A stretch of 64,000 nucleotides of DNA from an uncultured SAR86 cluster bacterium (GTDB lineage: Bacteria; Pseudomonadota; Gammaproteobacteria; Magnimaribacterales; D2472), in NCBI GenBank assembly GCA_902586925.1, contig CACIJE010000002.1:115391-179390 (forward strand). The letters run 5' to 3'. The translations under genes were made by a program, and so were the position numbers. The notes under the pieces are model-generated. The model was not told the origin of the DNA. It saw only the letters and a list, made by a program, of their open reading frames with translations, and searched no databases. Below are positions 1-9,106 of the stretch, piece by piece (position 1 is the stretch's first letter; every line of letters starts with the position of its first letter).

Positions 1-1339
1 TTGGAAGTTCAAGGGTTCCATCAATTTTAGAATGAGATGCTAAAATTTGTTCTATTAGAGTAGAACCTGCTCTAGGAAGGCCTAAAATAAAAATTGGATC
101 ACTTGCATCATGCCCTCCAGTACCAAGTTTTTCAAAAAATATCTCATCGCAAGTATCGATTTGAGATTGAAGTTCTTTGTCCATTTTCTCAATAGAATAT
201 TTACTTTGATTTCTTTTAATTTTATTACCAGCATTGAAATGATAAAAAGCTTCTTCATATTCACCAATAATTTCACATCCTTGAGCTAATGCAAAATGAA
301 AATAAGCTTTATCTTTAAGTGTTAAATCAACTCTCTCAAGTTGTTTTCTCATAATGTCTAGCTCATCCACTGAAAACTTATAAGTCTTTAAGTTTGATAA
401 TGAAAAAAATGCTTCGCCGTGGTCCTGTTTTACTTTATATGCAGATCTATAACTATCAATTGCTTCTTTGGTTTTTCCTAGGGTCTTTTGAGCATGTCCT
501 TTAGAAGTATGAATACTAAAATTGAATGGATTTTTCACTAGAATTTTTTCAAATAGTTTTACCGCTTCTTCATGATTGCCATTTTGCATTATTTCACTGG
601 CTTTCTGAGCTTGATATGAAAGGTTATCAGGATACATTTCACATAATATATTTACCTGTTCTAATGTTTCAGCAAACTTTTGTTTTTTTCTTAGAATCAT
701 TGCATATTTCATTCTAAGATCACCATTTTTAGGTTTAAACTTGACTGCATTTTTTAATAAAAATTCAGCATCGTCAAAATAGCCAAGCCTATCTGCTATT
801 TGAGATAATAGAGACATTGCATATGTATGAGTTGGATTTTTCTTTAGGAACTCCCTACATTTTGTTTCAGCAAGTCCTAATCTTCCTTCATTTAAGATTT
901 GACTAATATATAGCAGATTTGCAGGTATTGATTTTAATGTTTTAATTTGGTCTAGTGCATGATCTGCAGCAGGCTTGTTTTTAGTCTTAGTAAAATAATT
1001 ATATAAAGAGTTCCATGATGATAATAGTGCTGGGTTCAGCTCACACGCTTGTCTATAATAAGTAATTGAAGAATTTTCATTACCAGAATCTCTGTTTAAA
1101 TGTCCAAGTTCTTGATAAGCACGTCCCATATCAGGACTTATTGATAGTACAGTCTCAAGGTATTTTTGTGAATCTTTATAATTTTTAAGATATCTGGAAC
1201 ATACTGCTGCCAAATATAAGCTATCAATATGTTGAGGATCTTTTGATAGATTACCTTCTAATAAACTAAGTGCCTCTACAAACCTGTGGTCCTTAATTGA
1301 TTGTGAGGCTCTTGATACGTCTAATTTAGATTGAGTCAT
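1..1339 (-). CDS. TPR-repeat sulfotransferase (3' end cut by window edge)
   Basis: The frame opens with ATG at 1339 and runs without a stop to the window edge, so the C-terminus is missing. About 400 residues of tetratricopeptide-like helices come first. Near residue 420 is the PRAGSTLIEQIL motif, which in sulfotransferases is the 5'-phosphosulfate loop that binds the donor PAPS. There is no signal peptide, so the enzyme should be cytoplasmic. The acceptor is unknown; TPR domains usually bind proteins, so a protein acceptor is plausible. It follows a TonB receptor on the same strand, separated by a terminator hairpin. A paralogue in the same arrangement lies at 7468-9066. The family call is secure, the substrate is not. 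Confidence 0.85.
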   Translation of the reverse strand, partial: MTQSKLDVSRASQSIKDHRFVEALSLLEGNLSKDPQHIDSLYLAAVCSRYLKNYKDSQKYLETVLSISPDMGRAYQELGHLNRDSGNENSSITYYRQACELNPALLSSWNSLYNYFTKTKNKPAADHALDQIKTLKSIPANLLYISQILNEGRLGLAETKCREFLKKNPTHTYAMSLLSQIADRLGYFDDAEFLLKNAVKFKPKNGDLRMKYAMILRKKQKFAETLEQVNILCEMYPDNLSYQAQKASEIMQNGNHEEAVKLFEKILVKNPFNFSIHTSKGHAQKTLGKTKEAIDSYRSAYKVKQDHGEAFFSLSNLKTYKFSVDELDIMRKQLERVDLTLKDKAYFHFALAQGCEIIGEYEEAFYHFNAGNKIKRNQSKYSIEKMDKELQSQIDTCDEIFFEKLGTGGHDASDPIFILGLPRAGSTLIEQILASHSKIDGTLELP

Positions 1340-1384
1340 ACATTGTTATATATTTTAGATTAAAACTTGTTTCAGTACATTAAA

Positions 1385-1406
1385 AAAGGGAGCCAAAGCT
1401 CCCTTT
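1385..1406 (-). terminator. Rho-independent terminator of TBDR 1426-4014
   Basis: A nine-base-pair stem (AAAGGGAGC paired with GCTCCCTTT) with a four-base loop is followed on the minus strand by a run of six T. It begins 20 bases after the receptor stop codon and ends 46 bases before the start of the sulfotransferase gene. Confidence 0.85.
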
Positions 1407-1425
1407 ATAAGTAAAGAATGAAAGA

Positions 1426-4014
1426 TTAGAAATTCTTCTTAACTCTAATGCCAACAGTCAAAGGCTTAATAACTGTTACACGCTGTCTATCAAACACAAA
1501 GTTATTGCTTATTTCAGCTCTTTTGTCTGTAACATTATCAATATAAAGCTCAGCAACAACATCATCATTAGACATCCCAACTCTTATGTCGAGGTAGCTA
1601 TATGAATCTTGTGTAGCCTTGTTTGGCTCCATGATATCCGAAGTTGATTCTCCAGAGTAGACCATTTGAATTTGTCCATGTCCTACATATCCATTTGACA
1701 TACCAAACTCTTGTCTTATTCTGATATTACCTTGATATTCAGGTGCAAATGCCATATTTTCTCCAACAATAACATCATTGGTAGGTAACAATTTTTTTGT
1801 TATTTCGCTATCTAAGAATGAAAATGCGCCTGCCACTGAAAGGCCATCAATATCTGTAAGATATGTAAAGTCACCCTCTAAACCTCGGATGGTTCCATCA
1901 GCTGCATTATCTGAGAAGAACAAGTTAACATTCATAGCCGGATCTAAAATTGTACTTTGAAGACCTTCTACGTCAACATTAAAGATACTTCCGTTAAGTC
2001 TTAATTGTCCATCAAGTAGAATAGTTTTCCAACCAAACTCCATATTCGTAATTTCATCAGACTCAACTTCTGGTTTAACTCTATAAGCATCGGTACCAGC
2101 ACCAACTGGTCTATTTAAAAGACCAGGTCGGAAACCTTCTGACCAAGTCACATAATACATTACATCTTCTTTAGGGCGCCAAGAATAAGTTACTTTACCT
2201 ATAACACCATCAGTTTTTGCTTTGTCAGGGTAACCATTTGGATTTCCTGGTGCATACTGAACAGATAAGTTTGTTCCATATCTTTGTTCATCAGGGTTAC
2301 CAAAACCATTACCAAATGATGAGTTAGCGCTACCTTCAAAATCAACTTCGATATCGTACCATCTAGCACCAACAGTAAGTTCCGTTGTATCACTCATAGC
2401 AATATTTAACTCACCAAAAACACCTTTTTGACTGTCAGTTCTTCTTATATCATTAAAGAAAATCACTGGTTCTGGAAAAGGACCAGCTGAGTACCAACCT
2501 GCGCCTGCATTACATGCAGATTTACCACTACAAGTAGTTCCTGTAACAGCAACATCTGTTAATGCGTAGTTTGAAGCGTATTCGATATCATTCATTAGAG
2601 AACCAGGATAGGTGAATAAATTCAACTCTTTTAGTTCTGTGTCACTCTTAAATAACCCTGCTGTCAATGACATAGTGTCATTGATGGGAGCATTTACACG
2701 TACCTCATGAGTTTCAACACTTGTATCAGTAGTAGAGTCTACAAATAGATCAACTGAACCACATGTTCCAAATGGAGCACCTGTAGGTGAAAATGTTGTA
2801 TAAGTTACGTAATAATCACAAATATAATATGGGATCCAATCACCAACAAATAAATAGTCGGTGTAATCAACAACTTGATTAGTTTCTCTATCTGTATATG
2901 CACCAGCATACACAACCTCAAGATCACCAATTGAACCTTCTAATGTTAAACTCATATTAGAATATTCATCATCAATATAATCATCGGAATATCTTTGTAT
3001 CTCAAGGTCGCCAAGACCAGGATCTGTGAAAAACACACCATCTGCTTCAATTGTTTGTTCAGCGTATACTAGAGTAGCCTTAAAGTTTTCACCAATATCT
3101 TGAGCTAGAGTAGAACGGAAGCCCACATACTCAGTACCATTAACATTATCTTCTTCAAGAGCACTTGTTGGAGTCATTATAACTCCAGAAAGATCAGCTC
3201 CACCTTGTCTACCTTCTCTATCAACAGAAACAGGTAATCCATTATCTCTAACAGTTCCAGCTGCTCTAAAACTACCTGAAGATGATGCATCAAGGGTACC
3301 TGGTACTTGATCAATGTAACCACCTCTTCTATCTTTATATCCAACAAATCTCCATGTAGTGCTATCACTAATAGGAATATTTGTCATAAATTCAGCTTTT
3401 GTTCCAGTGTCTCCTTCAGGCATAAACCTTGTTTCAAACTCTACATTACTCTCAAAAACACCTGGTTTTGGCTTATTTGTAATTAACCTTACAACACCAG
3501 CTTGTGAACTAGCTCCAAATAGAGTACCTTGTGGACCAGCTAAAACCTCAATTCTATTTATATCAGCTGCATAAACATCTAAATTTCTTCCTGGTTGGGC
3601 TAGAGGTTGTTCGTCCAGATAAAAACCAACATTTGGTGCTAAACCTGCAACACCTGCAGTTGTTAAGTTCGGTGTAGTGGAAGCAAGACCTCTAATGTAA
3701 ATAGTACTTTGACCTGGACCTGAACCACCGGCAGTTACTCCCGGAAGTTGGAGAAGATAATCTTCGAATACATTAATGCCTCTTTCCTCAAGAGTCTCTT
3801 CATTTAATGCACTGACTGACAATGGTACATCTTGAAGACTTTCAGTTTTTTTTCGTGCTGTTACAACTACTTCTTCAATAGTTGCATTTTGAGCTGCAAT
3901 ATAACCACTGAATACAGATGCATTGATTACAGCAAATGTAGACAAAGATGGTAGGATTGCAGGAATTATAGAAGGCGAAATATCCTTCCGAAATTTATTC
4001 AATTCTTTTAACAT
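1426..4014 (-). CDS. TonB-dependent outer membrane receptor
   Basis: 862 residues. An N-terminal hydrophobic stretch (about residues 15-42) acts as signal region, followed by a TonB box (IEEVVVTARKK, residues 46-56). Then come the plug domain with GPQGTLFGASSQAG and a beta-barrel ending in phenylalanine, as outer membrane barrels do. The ATG at 4014 has a GGGGAAG ribosome-binding site. The receptor should import a scarce ligand using proton-motive force through TonB-ExbBD. The ligand cannot be read from the sequence. Around residues 385-420 it has a tyrosine-rich loop bracketed by cysteines. It is a close relative of the receptor at 9107-11404, and both precede TPR-sulfotransferase genes. Confidence 0.93.
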   Translation of the reverse strand: MLKELNKFRKDISPSIIPAILPSLSTFAVINASVFSGYIAAQNATIEEVVVTARKKTESLQDVPLSVSALNEETLEERGINVFEDYLLQLPGVTAGGSGPGQSTIYIRGLASTTPNLTTAGVAGLAPNVGFYLDEQPLAQPGRNLDVYAADINRIEVLAGPQGTLFGASSQAGVVRLITNKPKPGVFESNVEFETRFMPEGDTGTKAEFMTNIPISDSTTWRFVGYKDRRGGYIDQVPGTLDASSSGSFRAAGTVRDNGLPVSVDREGRQGGADLSGVIMTPTSALEEDNVNGTEYVGFRSTLAQDIGENFKATLVYAEQTIEADGVFFTDPGLGDLEIQRYSDDYIDDEYSNMSLTLEGSIGDLEVVYAGAYTDRETNQVVDYTDYLFVGDWIPYYICDYYVTYTTFSPTGAPFGTCGSVDLFVDSTTDTSVETHEVRVNAPINDTMSLTAGLFKSDTELKELNLFTYPGSLMNDIEYASNYALTDVAVTGTTCSGKSACNAGAGWYSAGPFPEPVIFFNDIRRTDSQKGVFGELNIAMSDTTELTVGARWYDIEVDFEGSANSSFGNGFGNPDEQRYGTNLSVQYAPGNPNGYPDKAKTDGVIGKVTYSWRPKEDVMYYVTWSEGFRPGLLNRPVGAGTDAYRVKPEVESDEITNMEFGWKTILLDGQLRLNGSIFNVDVEGLQSTILDPAMNVNLFFSDNAADGTIRGLEGDFTYLTDIDGLSVAGAFSFLDSEITKKLLPTNDVIVGENMAFAPEYQGNIRIRQEFGMSNGYVGHGQIQMVYSGESTSDIMEPNKATQDSYSYLDIRVGMSNDDVVAELYIDNVTDKRAEISNNFVFDRQRVTVIKPLTVGIRVKKNF

Positions 4015-4067
4015 AGCTTCCCCTAATTAAAAATTTAATACCATAAGGTTACTAAATTAGGTAAAAC

Positions 4068-4080
4068 TATGCAAATTTGG
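4068..4080 (-). promoter_or_regulatory. Shared upstream element of TBDR genes (copy 1)
   Basis: On the coding strand this reads CCAAATTTGCATA, 54-66 bases before the receptor start. Similar sequences stand at comparable distances before the receptors starting at 11404, 24150 and 44355. It may be a transcription-factor site or part of the promoter. This is the weakest of the four copies. Confidence 0.35.
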
Positions 4081-4140
4081 TTAACATTTAATTATGAATG
4101 TTTGGTGTAATATAGATATTTAAAGTTAATTATGTTTCAC

Positions 4141-4153
4141 TAGATTTAATCTA
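4141..4153. promoter_or_regulatory. Perfect 13-base palindrome before the BCCT gene
   Basis: TAGATT-T-AATCTA ends 11 bases before the ATG of the BCCT transporter at 4165. Its place in the leader suits an operator, but no regulator gene is adjacent and short A+T palindromes arise by chance. Confidence 0.3.
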
Positions 4154-4164
4154 AACCCACAAAA

Positions 4165-5655
4165 ATGAATAATTTAAGCAAACCACGATTTATTTTTTCT
4201 ATTTTATTAATATCAATAATAACTGCGGTTGTTTCCTTAAATTCAGACATATCAGAGTCATTTTTTCTTGATTTGCAGGCGGTTCTCTCTAAATATTTAG
4301 GTTGGATGATCATTGTTCTTGCAAATGGGTTTGTCATTTTTGCGATTTACCTAATTTTTACTAAATATAAAGATATAAGACTTGGTGGTAAAAATGCAAA
4401 ACCAACTTATTCATACGTTAACTGGATTGCTATGCTATTTAGTGCTGGTTTAGGTATTGGTCTTCTATTTTATGGAGTTGCTGAGCCTATTATGCATCTT
4501 AACTCCTATCCTGGAATGATTGATGGTGATATTACTTTTAATTCAGGAAAGGCAATTGGTTTGGCGAATCTTCATTGGGGCCTTCATGGTTGGGCAATTT
4601 ATTCTCTTTTAGGACTATGTTTTGCATTTGCCTCATATAATAAAAAACTTCCATTCAGAGTCAGCTCTTTATTAGGTCCGACTATTTCCAATAACAGACC
4701 ATTAGCAGTTTTAATTGATATTATTGCAATTCTTACAACAATTTTTGGTGTAACTACTTCTCTTGGACTAGGTACGATTCAAATTAGCTCGGGTTTAGAC
4801 TATGTTTTCTCAGTTCCAGAAAGTTTTAGTAATCAGATTATTATTATTGCGATTATAACTTTGATTGGTTTAATTAGTGTTTGTTTAGGTTTAGATAAAG
4901 GCATTAAAAGGTTGTCTCAAGTAAATATGATTCTTGCTACTTCCTTAATGTTATTTATTTTTATATTTGGACCAACAGTATTTATTATTAATGCACTAGT
5001 TCAAAACTTTGGTTCATATCTAAATACCGTTATTGAATCTGCTACTTGGACAGAAGCCTATAGCTCAACTTCTTGGCAGGATGGTTGGACTTTATTCTAC
5101 TATACATGGTGGTTTGCTTGGGCACCGTTTGTATCATTATTTATTGCAAGAATTTCTTATGGTAGATCTATTAAAGAATTTATTATTGGAGTGCTGTTTG
5201 TGCCATCAATAATTGTTTTTTTCTGGATGGGAATTTTTGGTAATGCTGGTATTTATCAAGTAATCAATGAAACTAGTCAAATTAATGAGATTGTAAATAA
5301 TAATTATACAGTTGCTCTATTCGCATTACTTGAGAGTTATCCGGCATCAATATTAGTATCAGGTCTTACCCTTGTGATAATTGTTACTTTTTTTGTAACA
5401 TCTTCTGACTCAGGAGCATTAGTGGCCTCCATGTTATCATCGAAAAGTCATATCGGAATTCATGATGATTCGCCAATTTTATCCAGAGTCAGTTGGGCTA
5501 TATTTTTGGGTATTATTGCTGCTGTTCTTTTATATAAAGGTGGCTTGACAGCACTTCAAACCTCAGTTGTGATTTTTGGAGTTCCATTTTCTATTATTGT
5601 CGTTTTTGCAATTAAAGAGTTTTACAAGTCTCTTGAAAGTGAATTAAAGCTCTAA
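4165..5655 (+). CDS. BCCT-family betaine/choline/carnitine-type transporter
   Basis: 496 residues with about twelve hydrophobic helices. The family segment FSAGLGIGLLFYGVAEP lies at residues 92-108. The BCCT signature with its aromatic box (GWTLFYYTWWFAWAP) lies at about 307-321, followed by the arginine-rich loop ISYGRSIKEF. Members carry quaternary-ammonium or sulfonium solutes such as glycine betaine, choline or DMSP, driven by sodium or protons. The long C-terminal osmosensing tail of BetP is absent, so uptake may serve nutrition. It is divergent from the TBDR at 1426-4014. A second member lies at 13745-15232. The exact substrate is not deducible. Confidence 0.93.
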   Translation: MNNLSKPRFIFSILLISIITAVVSLNSDISESFFLDLQAVLSKYLGWMIIVLANGFVIFAIYLIFTKYKDIRLGGKNAKPTYSYVNWIAMLFSAGLGIGLLFYGVAEPIMHLNSYPGMIDGDITFNSGKAIGLANLHWGLHGWAIYSLLGLCFAFASYNKKLPFRVSSLLGPTISNNRPLAVLIDIIAILTTIFGVTTSLGLGTIQISSGLDYVFSVPESFSNQIIIIAIITLIGLISVCLGLDKGIKRLSQVNMILATSLMLFIFIFGPTVFIINALVQNFGSYLNTVIESATWTEAYSSTSWQDGWTLFYYTWWFAWAPFVSLFIARISYGRSIKEFIIGVLFVPSIIVFFWMGIFGNAGIYQVINETSQINEIVNNNYTVALFALLESYPASILVSGLTLVIIVTFFVTSSDSGALVASMLSSKSHIGIHDDSPILSRVSWAIFLGIIAAVLLYKGGLTALQTSVVIFGVPFSIIVVFAIKEFYKSLESELKL

Positions 5656-5801
5656 TTTATTTCGTCGTCTATTTTTTTTAACTCATCTTCATCCATCTCA
5701 TCTTCAAAAATTAAATCGTTTTTTTTATTCTGACTGAGTTTTTTAGACACTATAAGTGCTGCAACAATAATTATTAATATAATTCCGATTTGGTATAGCA
5801 T
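5652..5801 (-). CDS. Small single-helix membrane protein (49 aa)
   Basis: An ATG at 5801 opens a 49-codon frame ending in TAG, sharing four bases with the 3' end of the convergent BCCT gene. Residues 3-18 form one hydrophobic helix (YQIGIILIIIVAALIV), followed by a lysine-rich turn and a strongly acidic tail with many Asp and Glu. I do not recognise a family. The helix-plus-charged-tail pattern and exact fit between neighbours support a real gene, but there is no clear Shine-Dalgarno sequence. Confidence 0.6.
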   Translation of the reverse strand: MLYQIGIILIIIVAALIVSKKLSQNKKNDLIFEDEMDEDELKKIDDEIN

Positions 5802-5847
5802 TTTAACAATATATAATAAGTAATACTTATATTAACATTTGCAACAA

Positions 5848-6399
5848 ATGGATGCTTTAAAAAATATTCTTAATAGAGTTTCTGCAAGACAACTATCAGA
5901 ACCGTATCCAAATAAAAAAGAAATGGATATTGTTTATAAAGCTGCGTTAAGGGCACCCGATCATGCGTGGTTAAAACCATCATGTTTTATTGAAGTAAAA
6001 AACGATGGACTTGATAAGCTTTCAAAAATATTTTTAGAATTTGGCAAGTCTTGTTCCGATATTTCTGAACTTGTTTTAAAAAAATATCAAAATGCTCCAT
6101 ATAGAGCGCCTATGATAGTAATACTTGTGAATACATATAAAGACCATCCTAAAGTACCAGCCATTGAACAAAAGCTCTCAACTGCTACTGCAGCCCAAAA
6201 CATAATGCTTGCTCTGAATGCTATGAATTATGCTTGTATATGGCGAACTGGAAAATTAGCCTTCAATAAGACTGTACAAAAATCTTTAGGATTACATGAC
6301 AATCAAGAGATTTTAGGATACTTGTATATAGGAACTGAGATTGGTACTAAGAAAAAAATACCATCACTTGATATTGATGATTTTGTTTCATATTTATAA
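5848..6399 (+). CDS. ydjA: YdjA-like NAD(P)H nitroreductase
   Basis: About 183 residues, the usual length for this compact flavoprotein. The start MDALKNILNRVSARQLSEP matches the E. coli YdjA N-terminus, so I chose the ATG at 5848 over an in-frame TTG nine bases upstream. RAPDH, NAPYRAP and the late block IWRTG...LGYLYIGT also match YdjA. Such enzymes bind FMN and reduce nitro or other electrophilic compounds; the physiological substrate of YdjA is not established. The gene overlaps the convergent membrane protein gene by six bases. Confidence 0.88.
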   Translation: MDALKNILNRVSARQLSEPYPNKKEMDIVYKAALRAPDHAWLKPSCFIEVKNDGLDKLSKIFLEFGKSCSDISELVLKKYQNAPYRAPMIVILVNTYKDHPKVPAIEQKLSTATAAQNIMLALNAMNYACIWRTGKLAFNKTVQKSLGLHDNQEILGYLYIGTEIGTKKKIPSLDIDDFVSYL

Positions 6400-6771
6400 A
6401 GAGTTTGATTTATAAAAAAAAGCAGACGTCCATGCGATCACTGTAAATAAAATTTCTGCAATCAATGAGCTAATAGCTATATCAGCATCATAATTAATAG
6501 ATGCTAGAATATTAAATAATCCAGCTAACATATATATTATTCCAGCGCTAAATATCCATTGGTATTGCTTGGTAAAAAAAGAAATGAAACACATTGTTGA
6601 TGTTCCTAAAAAAAATGCAGTAAAGTCTCTTATTTGTGTATTCCTGCCCAGTCCATCTAGATAGGTCATATTAAGTGTCTCTGCAGCTATTTCGGGTGAA
6701 AGAATCCATTGGATCGATATCATCCCAAGAACCAAGCCAAGTAACAACGATAATAAATTAGCAATTTTCAT
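6394..6771 (-). CDS. Four-helix membrane protein, unknown function
   Basis: 125 residues containing four hydrophobic segments (about 5-25, 47-65, 70-90 and 100-120) with little else. The size and layout resemble DUF4345-type small membrane proteins, but I see no diagnostic motif. The start overlaps the end of the peptidase E gene by four bases, implying translational coupling in a three-gene operon with the TPR-sulfotransferase (7468-9066). Confidence 0.75.
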   Translation of the reverse strand: MKIANLLSLLLGLVLGMISIQWILSPEIAAETLNMTYLDGLGRNTQIRDFTAFFLGTSTMCFISFFTKQYQWIFSAGIIYMLAGLFNILASINYDADIAISSLIAEILFTVIAWTSAFFYKSNSL

Positions 6772-7475
6772 ATAAGTATTTTATTTACTCCCTTAAGTTC
6801 ATTTTGAATAATTTTATTATTTTTGCAAGTAACAGAGTAAGCACTATTATTTTTACCAAAACTAACAGAATATACAGGAGTATCGTTGATTAAATGTAGA
6901 GCGCAAAACCCCTCAATAGCAATACACTCATCGATCTTATTATTAATTAATATATCCTTAACAAAAGGAATTCTCTCTGGCTCTTCATCATAATGAGGGC
7001 AACAAATTCCATTAACAAACCCAAGACAGGGTAAGATTGATTGATGATCTTTCCACGAATCTGTAATGCCTTTTTCAAACCAGCAAATTGCTCCTGCACT
7101 GACACCACTCATAATAGTTCCATCATTGTATGCATTTTTAAGAATTTTATCTAAGTCCCATTCTCTCCAAACTGCTAGCATACTTTTAGTATTTCCTCCT
7201 CCAACAAATATAATGTCTTGTTTATTAATATGTTCCTCCAATTTTATTGTTCTTTTAAAAAAATCAATATGTGATGTTATGCAGCCAAGTTTATCAAATG
7301 CTTTATAAAAGTTTTCTATGTATCCATCATCATCACCGGTAGCTGTTGGAATAAAACATATTGATGGATTTGTGTTTTCTGATTGATTTATAATATATTT
7401 TTCAATCTTTAAATCTTTTATTTCTCTACCGAAACCCCCGCCACCAATTGCTATAATTTGTTTTTTATTATTCAT
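6768..7475 (-). CDS. Peptidase E-like protein (family S51)
   Basis: 235 residues, typical of peptidase E (alpha-aspartyl dipeptidase). The opening IIAIGGGGFGRE, the FVGGGNTKSML segment and the nucleophile elbow SGVSAGAICWFEKG (serine near residue 125) are family hallmarks; a conserved PHYDEE segment follows. The family is cytoplasmic and cleaves Asp-Xaa dipeptides, though cyanophycinase-type relatives share the fold. It overlaps the sulfotransferase gene by eight bases and the membrane protein gene by four, so the three are probably one transcript. A role in using peptides imported through the neighbouring receptor is inference. Confidence 0.85.
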   Translation of the reverse strand: MNNKKQIIAIGGGGFGREIKDLKIEKYIINQSENTNPSICFIPTATGDDDGYIENFYKAFDKLGCITSHIDFFKRTIKLEEHINKQDIIFVGGGNTKSMLAVWREWDLDKILKNAYNDGTIMSGVSAGAICWFEKGITDSWKDHQSILPCLGFVNGICCPHYDEEPERIPFVKDILINNKIDECIAIEGFCALHLINDTPVYSVSFGKNNSAYSVTCKNNKIIQNELKGVNKILI

Positions 7476-9066
7476 TATTTAAAACAATATCTTTAAGAGG
7501 CTTAAGGTACTCTTCATAATTTTTCCATTGTCCAATTCCTTTTGAATATATAGGTTGTCTAACTTGTTCTGAGCTTGGAGTTCTTACCGCTCTCTTATTT
7601 TTGTAAAAATGAAAGCAATCATCTTCAATATCAAAACCACAGAATTTTATTAATTTGGTTATTTCATTTTCAGTATCACTGACCATATTTTCATATTTAA
7701 CCATATGAACTTTTCCTGGCAGCACTTTATCCCAATGATCCATTAATGAGATATATTCTAGATAGTAATTAGCTATTCTGTCTAAACTATAACTAAATCC
7801 CTGACCTGAACCAAAAAGTTGTTTGTAATTGCTAAAACAACAATCCATTGGGTTTCTTCTGGCGTCGATTATTTTTGCGTTTGGCAATATTAGATGTATA
7901 AGCCCAATATGAAAAAAATTGTTAGGCATTTTATCAATGAAGTAAGGTTTTGAAGTGTTCCTTTGATCAAGTGTATTATTAATGTAGGCATCACCCATTT
8001 TTTTAAATTCCTCTTTTTCAATATCAAGAATTGCTGATGGATATTGTGAGTCATCAGAAGACTTTCTTTTTTTCGAAATTTTTCTTGAAAGTGCAATTAT
8101 ATTTTGGTGTTCTGTAGTTCCCTCTATTAAAGAATGAGATGAAAGGATTTGTTCAATTAGGGTAGATCCTGATCTTGGTAGTCCAACAACAAATATTGGA
8201 TCATTTAAGTCGGTTCCAACATCTGAAAATTTCCTAAAAAATTGTTTAGTGAAGAAATTTTTTATATTTTGACATTCGATTGCAAATTCTTTTACATTCC
8301 ATAAAACCTCCTTACTTTTTACCTGATTACCTTTCATATAGGCGGCTATGGAATTCTTAAAATTTTTTCTATCCTCTTCTGCTTTTCCAAGTGTAAAAAG
8401 TAAGTGATAGTAGTCATGTCTTTTACAATTGCTGTCACTTAATAAATCTTTAATAGTATTAAAATCTTTATCAGAAAAAATGTATGTTTTTAGATTAGCT
8501 AATCCCCAATATGCTTCACCATAGCCCTCTTTGCACTTTATTGCATCAAGATAAGCACTTATTGCCTCCTCTATTTGACCATTTGCCCTAAGAGTATGTC
8601 CATATTGCAAATAAAACTGACCATTATTGAGTGTATTTGAGCTGAACCTTTCTTTTATTTCTTTAAATAATATAAGCGCTTCTTCATGTTTATTAGCTTG
8701 TGCAAGATTCACCGCCTTTAAATTTAAGTAATGGATATTATTTGGCTCTTTTTTTAATAATATTTCAAGTTGCTTCAATGACTCAAATGGTAATTGTCTA
8801 GCATGAAGTAAATTAGCATAACTTAATCTTGCTTCATCATAATCTGGCTCAATATCAAGAGCTCTTGTTAATAAATTACCAGCATCAAAATATGCTCTTT
8901 GTCTTATTCCTATATCAGCAAGTAATTTCATTGCATTGACATCCAAGGGATTATCAAAAAGATATTCTCTTAGTAATTTTTCAGCTTTGTGTTGTTTATT
9001 AGAAGCTAGGAGAACTGATGCTTCGTAAAGCTTTTCAGGAATAATTTTTTTTAAATCTGATGACAT
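7468..9066 (-). CDS. TPR-repeat sulfotransferase
   Basis: 532 residues, cytoplasmic (no signal peptide). Residues 10-270 are tetratricopeptide-like repeats. The sulfotransferase domain starts near 288 with VGLPRSGSTLIEQIL (294-308), the PAPS 5'-phosphosulfate loop. The later segment ARRNPMDCCFSNYKQLF is the 3'-phosphate-binding region. The combination with PRSGSTLIEQIL resembles protein-modifying sulfotransferases more than small-molecule ones, but the acceptor is unproven. It is a paralogue of the truncated gene at 1-1339. A terminator hairpin of the upstream TBDR ends only five bases before its ATG, so it is either expressed by read-through or from a promoter inside the receptor gene. Confidence 0.88.
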   Translation of the reverse strand: MSSDLKKIIPEKLYEASVLLASNKQHKAEKLLREYLFDNPLDVNAMKLLADIGIRQRAYFDAGNLLTRALDIEPDYDEARLSYANLLHARQLPFESLKQLEILLKKEPNNIHYLNLKAVNLAQANKHEEALILFKEIKERFSSNTLNNGQFYLQYGHTLRANGQIEEAISAYLDAIKCKEGYGEAYWGLANLKTYIFSDKDFNTIKDLLSDSNCKRHDYYHLLFTLGKAEEDRKNFKNSIAAYMKGNQVKSKEVLWNVKEFAIECQNIKNFFTKQFFRKFSDVGTDLNDPIFVVGLPRSGSTLIEQILSSHSLIEGTTEHQNIIALSRKISKKRKSSDDSQYPSAILDIEKEEFKKMGDAYINNTLDQRNTSKPYFIDKMPNNFFHIGLIHLILPNAKIIDARRNPMDCCFSNYKQLFGSGQGFSYSLDRIANYYLEYISLMDHWDKVLPGKVHMVKYENMVSDTENEITKLIKFCGFDIEDDCFHFYKNKRAVRTPSSEQVRQPIYSKGIGQWKNYEEYLKPLKDIVLNNE

Positions 9067-9070
9067 ATAT

Positions 9071-9096
9071 AAAAGGCTACATAAATGTAGCCTTTT
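9071..9096 (-). terminator. Terminator hairpin after TBDR 9107-11404
   Basis: An 11-base-pair stem (AAAAGGCTACA paired with TGTAGCCTTTT) with a four-base loop follows the receptor stop by about ten bases. The stem ends in four T on the minus strand and stops five bases before the next ATG. It would therefore also fold over the ribosome entry site of the sulfotransferase gene. Confidence 0.8.
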
Positions 9097-9106
9097 ATAT
9101 TATCGA

